Assembly (NCBI GenBank): GCA_036346405.1
Contig: CM070561.1
Location: forward strand, 9,036,441 to 9,100,440
Reading direction: 5' to 3'
Length of the DNA: 64,000 nucleotides
DNA from: Phyllostachys edulis
Lineage: Eukaryota > Streptophyta > Magnoliopsida > Poales > Poaceae
Within the stretch, counting starts at the first letter, position 1. The number at the start of each line of letters is the position of its first letter. The position numbers and the translations under genes are program-made. Shown one piece after another: positions 1 through 10,762 of this stretch. Under the pieces are notes generated by a model, which made no database searches, was not told the origin of the DNA, and worked only from the letters and a program-made list of their open reading frames with translations.

Positions 1-79
1 GAAAGATCTGTTCAAAGCAGATAAAGGCATTCTTTAAACAACTTTGCAGAAAGACCAAACTGAGAGCTAAGTCGAAAAA

Positions 80-803
80 CTACTTACCTCCCTCGTAGTC
101 CCTGGTCGGGTCTTTTGGCCCTGTGTACCTCCACATAGGAGGCACTCGTTTCTTCAAAGGACTAATTCGGCGTGTGATGAAATCCTTCACCACATGCCAT
201 CCGATCAACCCTCTGCTTTCAAATCCTTGATGGCTTGAATATAGGGGGCAATTCGATTGATATCCTAGGAGTCGAATCACAGGAAGCTTTCTTTTCGGCA
301 GCCTTACCTTCGAAAGAAAGACTGTCTTCGGAGGTGACTTTCCAGTAAAACCACCTCTTCCTCCACAACGGCCATGAGGACCGAGTGAACATCTGAATAT
401 ACTCCTTCGACTTCCGTCATGGAGCTTCAAACCACAACTTCCGGCTATCAGTTGTCGAGCCATTCCGTAGAAATCTTGAAAAAGCTCAAGATCATTTGGA
501 ATTCAGTGCACGCCTCACACGGATATACAAATCGCTCGGCATGGTGATGGAATTAGGACCAAGGTTCACCAATTCCACTCCAAAATGCTCGAGTATAGTG
601 TGAGAAAGGGGTGAGCGGTGTCGAAGACCACACTCTGTCGCTTTGGAAGGCGGGATTTGTCCTTCCTCCCCGACGGCCATTCTTTGCTTATCTTGAGAAC
701 CACTCCACAAGAACTTTCTCTGGAATCTTCCCAGCATTGACAAGGGTTTGCATCTTCGCCGTATCCATCTCCGACTCAGCCCATTCGGAAACTCTCCGGC
801 CAT
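80..803 (-). pseudogene. Antisense extra ORF of a gypsy-type element (gypsy-type transposon domain), degenerate
   Basis: Minus-strand remnant with the hallmarks of the plant 'putative gypsy-type transposon' domain (Pfam PF04195 type). A GVELVNLGPNSI segment lies near 590-560. Further along come LFQDFYGMARQL and, after a shift of frame near 393, RKRWFYWKVTSEDSLSFEG and a PRISIELPPIF stretch near 250. At least two frame changes and stops near 500 break it, so no full protein is made. It lies just upstream of the polypurine tract and LTR of an element that reads on the plus strand, so it is antisense to its host. Extra antisense ORFs between pol and the 3' LTR are known in Tat-lineage gypsy elements. 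Family assignment is from remembered motifs, not a search. Confidence 0.6.
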
Positions 804-1330
804 TTTCTCGGGAAGAGGAGATTTTCGATCGAGTTGGTGGCGGAGAAGACAAGAACTTGATGATTGGAGTGATTTGGGGAAAGGTAAGATCTTAGGTTTT
901 ACCCCGGTAGGTATTTATAATCGCGTACTTTGAGCCGAGGCGTGACATTCAAAGGTCGCCACCGTCTCGGGAACGCTTCAACAGACAAGCTAACGGGCGT
1001 CGTTTGAGATTCCCCAGTGTGTCCGTTCGAGAAAATCAGGTTTGCGTTTACACCTCAAGCGAAATTACTTCCTTGGTTAGATCTTTTCAACCAAAGGAAA
1101 TGATAATCAGAAAGTTCTTTCTTCGATCACTATACTCGACCACCTCATGATCGTAGGAATGCTTTTACGACTACTTGATAGTCGTAGGTAATCTTCTTGA
1201 CCAAGCATATTTCTGGTCAAAGTAACATACAATAATATCGAAGAGTTTTTCCTTCGACTATCTTTCTACGATCCTCTCGTGGTCGTAAGACCATCTATAA
1301 CTCCTTTACCAAGTAAGTTGCTTTCACTTG

Positions 1331-1345
1331 AAGGTGGGGGCTAGA
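1331..1345 (+). other. Polypurine tract of gypsy-type element
   Basis: The G-rich stretch AAGGTGGGGG directly precedes the LTR start. It would prime plus-strand DNA synthesis and fixes the element's direction as plus. Confidence 0.55.
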
Positions 1346-1454
1346 TGGCGAGGATATAATAATCCTTATTTTATCTTTTATCTATAATTCTTATTATAGG
1401 TAAATATGGCGTCATGTGGACCCCGAGTATACCCTTAATGTTATGAGGAAGAGC

Positions 1455-1620
1455 CTAATGGGTGGTCGTAAGTTCTTCTACGACCACCCCTATAGTCGTA
1501 AGTTATACTACGACTACCCCCATAGTCGTAAGATATCCTACGACTACACCAATAGTCGTACGTCTTGCTACGACTACCTCATGGTCGTAAGTTCTTCTAC
1601 GACTAGGTCAGCTACGACCA
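1455..1620 (+). repeat. 30-bp minisatellite with GTCGTA/TACGAC hairpins in LTR
   Basis: About five tandem units of roughly 30 bp. Each starts GTCGTAAG and ends with CTACGAC plus a short C/A-rich spacer. Each unit contains GTCGTA and its reverse complement TACGAC about 8 bp apart, so each can form a small hairpin. Confidence 0.8.
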
Positions 1621-1853
1621 CCTTATGATCAAATAAACCTACAGACAAGTGGGTCTTATTTGATCAAGGGATTCAACGATCATCATCTATTTGTTATTCT
1701 CATGAGTAATGACACGTAATACTCCATTATCTACGGTATATAGCTGTTGAGCGGCGTGAAAGAGTTAATACACGGTGATTATTACCAACGTCGCCCGTTC
1801 GGAGGAGGTGATGGCCGCTTTATCTGGAGTATGCTTGCCGCTCCTTCACGTAC

Positions 1854-1860
1854 TATAAAA
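1854..1860 (+). promoter_or_regulatory. LTR TATA box
   Basis: TATAAAA inside the LTR, about 250 bp before its end, in the position expected for the U3 promoter of the element. Confidence 0.5.
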
Positions 1861-2123
1861 GCGGCAATCGAGAAAGGAAGGGAGGATCAATCGGACCATC
1901 GGGAATACAAGCACTATCTGTAATAGTCTTAGTTTTTCCCTGATTGTTCAAAATACACTCAATACCATACACACAGGGAGTAGGGTTGTTATTCTCTCCG
2001 GAGAAGGCTGAACACAGTATAAAAATCCCGTGTCAATCTCTCTGCGTGATTCCATTCTAGGAGACCCCGAATCAAACAATCTTTACATAAGTTCGGTTCT
2101 AAAACACCGACAAGAAGCAACAT

Positions 2124-2680
2124 ATCTAATTAATTCAATTATTGCAACAAAAAAATTATTGCACGATTAGCGACATATCCGGAACTAATCTACACACAAT
2201 TATAATGATGTACAACATGACACTACAGAACATAGCAATACATTCCATCTAAAAGTATCTAATTAACTCAATAATTGCACCAAAAAAAATTATACATGAT
2301 TAGCGACATATTTAGAACTGACCTACACACACAACTAAAATGATATACTACACGACACTACATGACATAACAATACATTCCATCTAAAAGTATTTTCAGC
2401 ATTTACAAAATATTTATTGTGTAAAAATGGAAACCAAATTTAAGTTGAGAATAATTTAATTAAGCTCTATGTGCCCTATGCAGCTACTCTAGAAATTTTA
2501 TAGAATTTTTAGATGTATCTTGCTATTTTTCTAGTTTAAAAAGTATTTTCAGCATTTACAAAATATTTACTGTGTAAAAATGAAAACCAAATTTAAGTTG
2601 AGAATATTTTCAATAAGCTCTACATACCCTATTTAGCTTCTTTGGAATTTTTATAGAATTTTTAGAGTTATATACATACA
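2124..2680. repeat. Two adjacent tandem duplications in AT-rich DNA
   Basis: A unit of about 130 bp (2124-2253) containing GATTAGCGACATAT and CATTCCATCTAAAAG is repeated at 2254-2388. A second unit of about 150 bp beginning TATTTTCAGCATTTACAAAA (2391-2541) is repeated at 2542-2680. No coding signal is visible. Confidence 0.75.
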
Positions 2681-2968
2681 CCATTTTTCACGAACAATAC
2701 AATCGGAACAACAACGCGCATGGCAACCCGAAACCCAAATATTTTTTTCATTTCGCTCCGAAGGGGGCTATCTATGTTATTGCATCACCAAACTCATGTT
2801 CCAAATTGCGCCGCCGATCTCGCACTCCCTACTTCACATTTCGTTATGTTCTCCAATTTCGAATTCTGAACTACACAGACACTACAAGGTATTATTAAAA
2901 AACTTCATGAAATACACTTAATCTTTAGGCAGAATTCTCTAGACATAAATTTAAAAAAAATAAATATA

Positions 2969-3590
2969 GGGCCCTATCGCTAGTCCAAATGGCGACATGG
3001 ATCATGTCGCCTGTTCAACTAGCGATAGGGTCCTGTCACTATTTGGAATGGCTATAGGCTCCCGTCACCAGTTTAATTGGTGACATGAACCTCTCCCCAC
3101 TGTTCTAATTGGCGACAGGGTTCCTGTCGCTAATTGGAATGGTGACAGGACGCTGTCGCCACTATAATTGGTGATAGTCACCTATATTTGTAATTTTGTT
3201 TGACTATTTATTTTTGTAATTATCTTTCAAATTAATATTATTTCAAAAAAAAATCGCGCTTCTTATAGACCCATAGGCACACAGCTAGAGTCAGATGATT
3301 ACCACACGTAGTCCTGATTAAAGATGCCTTCAACTAATTGGTAGTACTAGATTACTAAACTACCCTCTCCTAGCAACATTTTTTTAATAATATTATTTTA
3401 ATTAAAAAATAAAAATTAAATAGTCAATTTTTTTTCACAAAAATGGCCTCCTATTGCCATTTCATCTGGCGACAGGCTCCGCCATTTCTTTTGGCAATAA
3501 GAGCCTGTCACAACTCCTGTCACCAGTTGAATTGGCGATAGGAGCCTGTCGCTAGTACGACAGGCTCCGTTTTTGCAATTAATGTAGATT
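2969..3590. repeat. Fold-back repeat with GCGACAGG...CCTGTCGC modules
   Basis: Both arms carry repeated short modules of the type GGCGACAGGNNCCTGTCGCC. Further in, they carry matching inverted sequence: TTTGACTATTTATTTTT near 3208 and its reverse complement near 3415-3430. Between the arms lies a 120-bp stretch unrelated to the arms (3258-3377). A related single arm sits at 44036-44175. This looks like a non-autonomous inverted-repeat element; I cannot assign a superfamily. Confidence 0.6.
3258..3377 (+). repeat. 120-bp copy of DNA found upstream of the aquaporin gene
   Basis: Matches 56220-56339 over 120 bp with no gaps and about six differences (about 95%), compared by eye. That copy lies about 105 bp upstream of the TIP2 start codon. 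Here it forms the loop of the fold-back element. Confidence 0.8.
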
Positions 3591-3726
3591 TACAATTTTG
3601 GTATATGTATAATTGTCCATGCAACCAATAATTTTCGAAAAGATAAGGAAATATGAGGTATGGAAAAAATTATGAGTTTTGATGTGACCAAATATATTTG
3701 GAATGTGATTTTGTTGGTGCAATAAC

Positions 3727-3890
3727 AAAAAGAGCCCCCTTCGGCGGCGCAATAGCGAAAATAACCCTGCTCGGTGACGCAACATTATAAATAGCCTCAT
3801 TCAGCGGCGTAATGTCAAAAATAGCCTTGTTCGGCGATGCAATATCGAAAATAGCCTCATTTGGCGACGCAATATGAAAAATGCGCGACG
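3727..3890 (+). repeat. Degenerate GCAATA / CGGCG minisatellite
   Basis: Four to five loose units of 36-40 bp with the core CGGCGnnGCAATAnnGAAAATAGCC. An inverted single unit (GAAGGGGGCTAT...TTATTGCATC) lies at 2757-2790, so this may be the right arm of a larger inverted-repeat unit enclosing the fold-back. Confidence 0.55.
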
Positions 3891-3930
3891 TATTTTGCGA
3901 ACAAGGTGTAGTCATTTCACATACGAGAAG

Positions 3931-4685
3931 TGATGAACCACGGAGGTCCTGTTTTGGCCCGATCTTTCGATGAGAAGATAAGCTCGGTAGTAGTCGCTCA
4001 ACTCTCACGATCTTGGCTATGAACTCGCAAGGCTCGAAACCACGCAATCGCTGAACTACTCGATAAGTCGTTATCAACCGTGCACGAATACCCAGATGAC
4101 CTGACCACGAAGGTCGATTCCTATATACACCGAAGAAGCACACAAGAACAAGATAAATAGCAATCTAAAATTGCAAATAGGATCAAAATATTTGATTTAA
4201 GTTGGGATTCCAAATAAGGGTCTTGACTGGGTGGTCTAGTCAACACACGTAGAAGATACAAGTTGCAACAAAGGAAAACTAAACATAAACGAAATCCAAG
4301 AAAAACTAAAGGGGTACGGCCTCCTTATATAGGGGAGGAGGAGCCGCACATATCTAAGAGCTAAGGGGTAGTACTATTCATAGGTACTGTTCATGTGAAC
4401 AGTATAGCTATGAATAGTGCAGACCAAGGGGGGAGGCCTAGGAGGCGGCTAACCCAAATAGACCAAGGAGGTGGCCGGCCCAGATAACCTAGAGTGGTGG
4501 CTGCCCTTTGGGCCCAATAATTGATACAAGGCCCTCGGCCCAATGTGAGGTGGCGCAGCACCAGATATAAGTGAAGTAAATTCGTCGGCACCTTGGAGTA
4601 GCGTTTGACGCAGCCGAATTGATGGTAGTAGAGTAGCCCAGTTGGAGGTGGAGTAGCAGTCGTATCCAGCGGGTTAATGTCCTCA
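3931..4685 (-). repeat. 3' LTR (left) of gag-only element
   Basis: Starts TGATGAACCACGGAGG on the plus strand and ends GTTAATGTCCTCA. The purine tract on the minus strand (AAGAAGGGGAGGATGA) abuts its right edge. It aligns with 7670-8414 along its whole length. Confidence 0.75.
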
Positions 4686-4863
4686 TCATCCTCCCCTTCT
4701 TGCATTTGAGTCGTCCTCGACTCACGCTCATCCCCTAGCGGCAAGAAAAGCATTAAAACTTGTAGCAACTCATCCTCATTGTTTCTGTAAAATGTTAGCA
4801 ACGGCAGGTGGCAAAGAAATAGAGAAAGCTTTGGAAATTAAAAGTGATTGTGCATGCATCAAA

Positions 4864-6087
4864 TCAGCAAATGTATATTTTTCTCGTAGCGTTCAGTTTG
4901 CAACTCAATTTGCAGGTATAAGTGAAGTATATAGTAGAGTTATTCATTACTCTGTGAATGGGCAGCACAATAATTGAATTCAAAGAGCACAAGTCATTCA
5001 TATAATCAGATTCCAATTGAGCAATAGCAAATTTATCTAGCAAGGGTGAAAAGATTTGCAAGTTCTTCCATAATTCAACATCTTTATTCAGATTGTCCAT
5101 ACTAGATGGTGTAATAAAAGGTGAACACGTAGGCATGGGATGAGCACTAAATTTTATTTTACTCTCATATTGAACAAGATTCATCACACAAGAATTGTTG
5201 TCCAAAACAGCAAGCTTCAATTCATCCATGTGATCACAAGTTATGCATATTCGATATACAAGAAATTGGTTGTCTACACCATAATCTCCAATTAATTTAA
5301 AATAGTAGGTGTAAGTGCTATAAAGAGAATTTAGAGATGAAAGTTCAGAAACTTTCTCCATAGCACATTCCAAACTAACTGGGTCATTAAGCATGATATA
5401 GCACAATGCATCAGCAGGGGATATTCTATCAAGTACTTCCGTATGTGTAATTAATTCGATATGTGCAAAATTATGAGAATTTAGATCAACACATGGTTCA
5501 TTCAAGTCAACATACAGAAAATCAAAAGATTGCACTACAACAAGTATATACTCACAAGTTTGCTCTATGTCTTGCTGTAGCACCAAATTAGTACCTTTGT
5601 CATTGTTGTCCTCATCAGATACTATAGGTACCTCACACTTCTCCTCTAATGATATAAGATATACCAGATCATCGTTCATCTCTTCAAGCGTCTCAGCGGT
5701 ATCTAGAGATGGAGTAGGAGCCAAAACAATGTTAGCATTTTCAGCTACCTTAGGTTGCACCTCGCTTGTGACTGTGGGTGGTGGAGGGACAAAACAACAT
5801 TGTAATTTCTTCTTCATCTGCTCCCATGTGTACATGAAGTGGTACTCCAGATTCGACCACCAATGTTGAACATCACCGATCAGTGTCGTCCTTGCCAGGC
5901 TCATCTTCTCATAAGGATCAAGGTCCTGTCTTTCAAAGTAGCTATCCAACATATTAACCCATATAAAGTAGTCCAACGACGTACTCTCAGCTGTGAGTGG
6001 CAGTATCTATGCAGGTAGTTGTTTCCCTTTGAGTTCAAATATGCCCACGATGACATCGTAATCTACCAACTTCAACCAACCTGTCAT
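4864..6087 (-). pseudogene. Gypsy-type gag pseudogene
   Basis: Minus-strand reading frame of about 407 codons from an ATG at 6087, with one in-frame TAG near 6010. The N-terminal part reads MTGWLKLVDYDVIVG. After the stop comes the retrotransposon gag domain (PF03732 type): DYFIWVNMLDSYFE, then SLARTTLIGDVQHWWSNL, then WEQMKKKL. The remaining 300 residues are acidic, lack a CCHC knuckle, and match nothing I recognise. Gag normally packages element RNA into virus-like particles. With no pol in the element it would depend on another element for reverse transcription. The TAG makes this copy non-functional unless read through. Confidence 0.7.
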
Positions 6088-7149
6088 TGTTAGTAGAAAA
6101 CAAGGAAGCAAATCACAAGTATATGTTCCTATCAACTACTAGGATCTGGAGGCTCAAAACAAGTCACTCACACTCAAGCTTATACCTAGTTTTTACAAGT
6201 TCTTACCAATGCAGCAAGAAAGTGGTACAACCGGTGGCTGGTTCGTGATACTCTCACTTGCGATTAGCCCAACGATTGCGAGGAACGATACTTGCTGAGT
6301 TAGTAGGAAGTGGAGCTCAGAAGGCTTCAATATGGTAGTATGGATCAGCAATAATCAAATCAATTAATGCAAGTTGAAAGATTGTTCAAAGTACTCATCA
6401 AAGTTGCTGATCCTAGCCTAATCAAAGCTAGCTAATCAAAGTCCCACTAAGAGATGTGTATGTACGCACACGCAACGATAAATGTGACTTGATGTAAGCA
6501 ATGAAATAACCTCACAAAAAGTGCTAGGAGAGATGCTAGCCACCTACTCAAACTTCTGTGAAGGACACAAGATTGTTCGCACGATGTAGAGCACAAAAGA
6601 CAACAATATCGGTATTTGTGCAATGCAAACAACCCTCTAGATTGAGCAGAAACAACAGCTAGTCTCAAACGATGAAAAAGCAAAGTTTTATATGACTTAT
6701 ATATACTCATTTGAAAGGTTTCAATAAGATCTACAACTTTGTAGTTGAGGTAAACCCCAAATTCTGAAGGGAAGGCCAAAAGAATCACCAAAAACAAAAA
6801 CCGAAATCTTGTTACGCGAATTTGGGGCCGAAGATGGCCAATTTTGGGGGTCTTGGAGGGTGAATAGTGCAAGCAGGTCATTTTTATTAAATGCGCATCG
6901 TCATTAGCTTTCCGAAAAGTCCAAAACCGTTGAATTTCGACTCCGTATGCAAAAGTTATGCTCGTTTTACTGAAGGTATGTCGGAAATAGACTCGAATTC
7001 GTTTCAGCCTCAATTGAAATTGCTATAACTTTTGATCCCTTGGGCCAAACGTGCTCAAATTTTTTTTGGTAGCTTATGGATATATCAGAAAGGGCTCCAC
7101 CAATTTTCACTAGATTTGGGAAAGCTTTGTTGTGCTTTTTCAAATTTCG

Positions 7150-7345
7150 GACAAGGGGACACTCTTTTCTATTTTTCTTCTCTCTTTTTCTTTTGTTTTT
7201 TTTATCTTCTTTTTTTATCTCCTCTATTTCTTTTTTTTTCCTTCTTCAACCCGAAAACAAACTCCTTTTTTTCCCTTCTTTTTCTTCTATCACAAACCGA
7301 AACCTATTCCTTTTCCTTCTCTAGCAAACCGAATCCAACTCATGC
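7150..7345. repeat. Polypyrimidine/polypurine leader tract
   Basis: About 190 bp that are almost entirely C and T on the plus strand. It lies between the primer site and gag, so the element's RNA would have an A/G-rich leader. ORFs across it are F/S/L-rich low-complexity artefacts. Confidence 0.8.
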
Positions 7346-7655
7346 TTACGGTTCGATTGCCCTTTTATCCTGGCACCTCTCCGAACACAATGAAGAGATG
7401 CAAAAAAAAAAAAACGAAGAACAGGATGCAAACTAGGCAACGACGAACTAGACTCCAACTATACTAGAAATCAGCAACTGACACGATGATGTAACCAAAA
7501 GTTCAATGAGCAAAATACCGAAAAGAAAATTGCTATGGCTCAGATTAGTTCGGTATGGATGATAGATGCACATTTTTTTGGGGCAATTTTCTGGACTCTA
7601 GGTATGAAAAATGAATCTACTACTAAGGGTACTGATTTCTCACCGAAGAACTATA

Positions 7656-7667
7656 GCTCTGATACCA
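7656..7667 (-). other. Primer binding site (initiator tRNA-Met)
   Basis: The minus strand reads TGGTATCAGAGC, complementary to the 3' end of plant initiator tRNA-Met. It starts two bases inside the right LTR edge, which fixes element polarity. Confidence 0.85.
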
Positions 7668-7669
7668 CT

Positions 7670-8414
7670 TGATGAACCACGGAGGTCCTGTTCTGGCCCG
7701 ATCTTTCGTTGAGAAGATATGTTCGGTAGTAGTCGCTCAATTCTCACAATCCTGGCTACGAACTCGTAAGGCTCGAAACCACATAATCGTTGAACTTCTC
7801 GACAAGTTGTTATCAACCGTGCATGAATACCCAGATGACCTAACCACGAAGGTCGATTCTTGCATACACCGAAGAAGCACGCAAGAACGAGAAAAATAGT
7901 AATCTGAAATTGCAAATAGGATTGAAATATTTGATTTAAGTTGGGATTCTGAATAAAGATCTTGACTGAGTGGTCTAGTCGACACACGCAAAAGATACAA
8001 GTTGCAACAAAGGCAAACTAAATATAAACGAAATCCGAGGAAAACTAAAGGAGTACGGCCTACGAGGGGAGCCGCACATGTCTAAGGGCTAAGGGGGTGG
8101 TACTATTCATGAGTACTGTTCACGTGAACAGTACAACCATGAATAGTGCCAACCAAGGGGGGAGGCCAAGGAGGGGGCCGGCCCAAATAGGCCAAGGAGG
8201 GGGCCGGCCCAGATAACCTACAGTGGTGGCTGCCATTTAGGCCCAGTAATTGATACAAGGCCCTTAGCCCAATGTGAGGTGGCGCAGCACCAGATATAAG
8301 TGAAGTAAATTCATCGACATGTTGGAGTAGTGTTTGACGCAGCCGAATTGATGGCACTAGAGTAGCCCGGTTGGAGGTGGAGTAGCGATCGTATCCGGCG
8401 GGTTAATGTCCTAA
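7670..8414 (-). repeat. 5' LTR (right) of gag-only element
   Basis: Direct copy of 3931-4685. Its outer end reads CCTAA instead of CCTCA, so the terminal dinucleotide is mutated. A roughly 15-bp stretch present in the left copy (CCTTATATAGGGG region) is missing, which removes a possible TATA element. Confidence 0.75.
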
Positions 8415-8559
8415 TAAAAAAAGCTAGAACTAGGGTGTTGTAGGGTGTCATGATGTTGGCTCCCTCACATGGTTATCTGCACACAAAACAATAACAAATA
8501 GGATCGAAACATGATACTAGCATAAATTCATGTATGTTGTACAAAAATTAATATTTACA

Positions 8560-9243
8560 TAACAAGACTAATACATCTACTCACGGACTGGACCCTCTTG
8601 GAGCGTACCCCACGTGTGACCCATGGCCTTGCCCGGGGCGGCTGCAGACGCTGGTGCGAGTACGTCAAAGGATCTGACGGCCGAGGTATCCTATCGACGC
8701 GAGTAGCATGAGGGGGTGTCACGAGGAGGGGGGGTGTCCCCAGAGGGTGTGCCTCGAGGAGGTGCTGCGTCGGTTGGCTCGCTCCTGGCGCACTGTGCAA
8801 CTATGAAACCCCACAGAGACTTGCCTGCTCTCGTCGTCCAACACTCGTTGTAGCAGCACTTCCAAGTGGATGTCGAAGTCCTTGGAGTCTACTTCCTCAT
8901 GCATCCCAGCTCCTTGTCCGACAGGGGTCTATGACCTGTGGAACAACATGTTATGCATGTAAACAAGAAGGAAATACTGAAATAGTATGTTATGTGTGTA
9001 AACAACATAGACATACCTAATGGCGGCATCGCAGCAGACAACTCGGCGTAGTCCTACCCCTGGTGTGGACGATACTGAGGACCTGCCAGAAAAAATGCTG
9101 TTAGTAACTAGTGGAGTTCGAAATTAACAACCGGACATAAGTGTTTCAGGTGTGCATTGGAACTGAGCTAGCGTTGGGGTACTCCTGGCATAGTTCCATG
9201 AGGACCCTCCCGCCTCGTCCGGGTGAGGTGATGTGGGGCGTGA
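8560..9243 (-). pseudogene. Plant-mobile-domain gene remnant, 3' part
   Basis: Minus-strand exon-like blocks continue the PMD pseudogene at 16676-19590 on the far side of the copia insertion. One block reads GRGGRVLMELCQEYPNASS (9225-9165). A second is bounded by a splice acceptor and donor and reads PQYRPHQG...DYAELSAAMPPLG (about 9083-9018). A third begins GAGMHEEVDSKDFDIHLEVL (about 8910-8840) and runs on into a basic, proline-rich tail. The layout resembles the C-terminal linker and tail of PMD genes found in grass transposons. Assignment rests mainly on position and strand. Confidence 0.5.
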
Positions 9244-10749
9244 TGTTGGTGATATGCCCTAGAGGCAGTCATAGAGATGATTGTATCACGTCTATGTTTA
9301 TGAGTTATAGAATAAATTTTATTATGTTCCTTGAATGGATTATCAGTTATAAATATTAACAAGTATGTGACTTGTTGGTAAAGCTCTTTAACTTATATGA
9401 TGTCATTCTAAATGTATTCCTGGTCGTATGTCACTAGTCGAAACGCTAGTAACTTATCAATCAGCACATGTATTGATTGATGACCATGTTTCATTGGTCA
9501 TGGATATAGGAATATCGAATCAATAATGTGAACACATGTTAGAGAACGTGGTGTTGGATTGACCCACCTTGATACACTATTGATATTGTTATGATTTTAT
9601 GTGTCATTAGTTGGTCCCAAGAAATGATGATGTACAATCCTTAGACTTGAGATTAGCATGGTTTCCTACATGTGTAATATTACACTTAGGGGTTGCCAAA
9701 TGCTACTCCGTAACTGGGTAGTTATAAAGGTAGCTTTTGGGTATGCTATGAAACATGCAGAGGGATGTGACTGGTCAGATATGGGATTTGCCCCTCCTAA
9801 CATAATAAGAGAGATATCTCTTATCCGTCACTTGATCGAGAAAGTATTGAACAGTCCATGGATGACAAAACAACTCACCAAGAGTTCAACCAGATATCGT
9901 GAGGCAAAGGGAGAATACACGAGTAGGTTATTCAATTCTATCAGATACGGACTAGTCGTATGGAGATACGAGCTGGTCGTAGACTGGTTGAACACAATCA
10001 CTTTCTGGTCGTGAACTGGTCGTCAGGAGTTACGAACTGGTCATGACTAAATATGAACTGGTCGTATAGAGATACGAGCTAGTCGTAGTGATAAGGACCT
10101 TGTCGTAGATCATATTGCATTAAGGTTTGTCTGATATATTTTATGTGTATGCGGGAATCGTTACATCCTGCTAGGAACTGCTAACGACTCATGGTCGGAA
10201 AAGGGTTTTCGAGTCACAACCGATTACTCATGAACCTAGAGGGTCACACACTTAACGGGTTGGAACAAATGTGTTTGGATAGGATCCGTCATGGGCTCTT
10301 TATAAGGGGATGCATGAGGCTATTGGAAACAGGTAGAGAACATGAGTTACTTCACTGAAACCGTAGCAACCATCTTCTCGAGAGAGCCCTGTCGTGCGAG
10401 TTGGTGCTAGCAGACTGGCGTATGGTGTTTCCATCCCTAGACGTGTGGATATCGTAGATGCGCTACTGCGGTTGCTGTTGTGCTCGAGGACGACCCACGA
10501 TCTTCACAAGGAACGTGCTTCGTTGCTAGAAGTGGACGATCGACTAAGTTGGTCAATCGACTACAGTGGATGATCAACTACGACCACTATATCGATGTGC
10601 TCTACGTTTGATTAGGCTGCTCCAATTCTTCTTTCGCTGCACTGAGCGTCTAGTGGTAACGATTTATGATCTCTTGCTTGCATGGCATTCTGGTTTACGT
10701 GGTAGAATTTTTGAATTGCCATCTAGCATAGCCTACCTGTATCCCTTCA
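9244..10749 (+). repeat. Copia 5' LTR
   Basis: 1506 bp from TGTTGG to CTTCA, ending one base before the primer site. A TATA-like TATAAGG is at 10301. Clusters of GGTCGTA/TACGAC occur at 9955-10110. It aligns with the solo LTR 38213-39803 in reverse complement. Confidence 0.85.
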
Positions 10750-10750
10750 G

Positions 10751-10762
10751 TGGTATCAGAGC
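10751..10762 (+). other. Primer binding site (initiator tRNA-Met)
   Basis: TGGTATCAGAGC, one base after the 5' LTR terminus. Confidence 0.9.

Larger units (their letters stand above)
1346..2112 (+). repeat. 3' LTR of gypsy-type element
   Basis: Inferred LTR from the TGGCGAGGATAT after the polypurine tract to the terminal CACCGACA. It has a TATA box, a downstream transcribed region, and an inner array of 30-bp repeats. The matching 5' LTR would lie left of the window, so neither the exact left edge nor the target duplication can be checked. The terminal ...CGACA resembles the end of the LTR element near 40804. Confidence 0.55.
3931..8414 (-). mobile_element. Non-autonomous gag-only LTR retrotransposon
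   Basis: Two direct LTR copies of about 750 bp bracket a 3-kb interior with a primer binding site next to the right LTR and a purine tract next to the left one. The element therefore reads on the minus strand. The interior holds a gypsy-type gag remnant and no recognisable protease, reverse transcriptase or integrase. The 5-bp flanks (AGAAG left, TAAAA right) do not match, so the target duplication is lost or the ends are misplaced by a few bases. The LTRs differ at many positions, indicating some age. Confidence 0.75.

Noticed and set aside
7032..7467. Overlapping plus-strand ORFs rich in Phe, Ser and Leu
   Set aside because: They are translations of a polypyrimidine tract in the leader of the gag-only element, open in several frames at once.
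3926..8419. Target duplication for the gag-only element
   Set aside because: The flanks AGAAG and TAAAA do not match, and shifting the edges by one or two bases did not produce a match.
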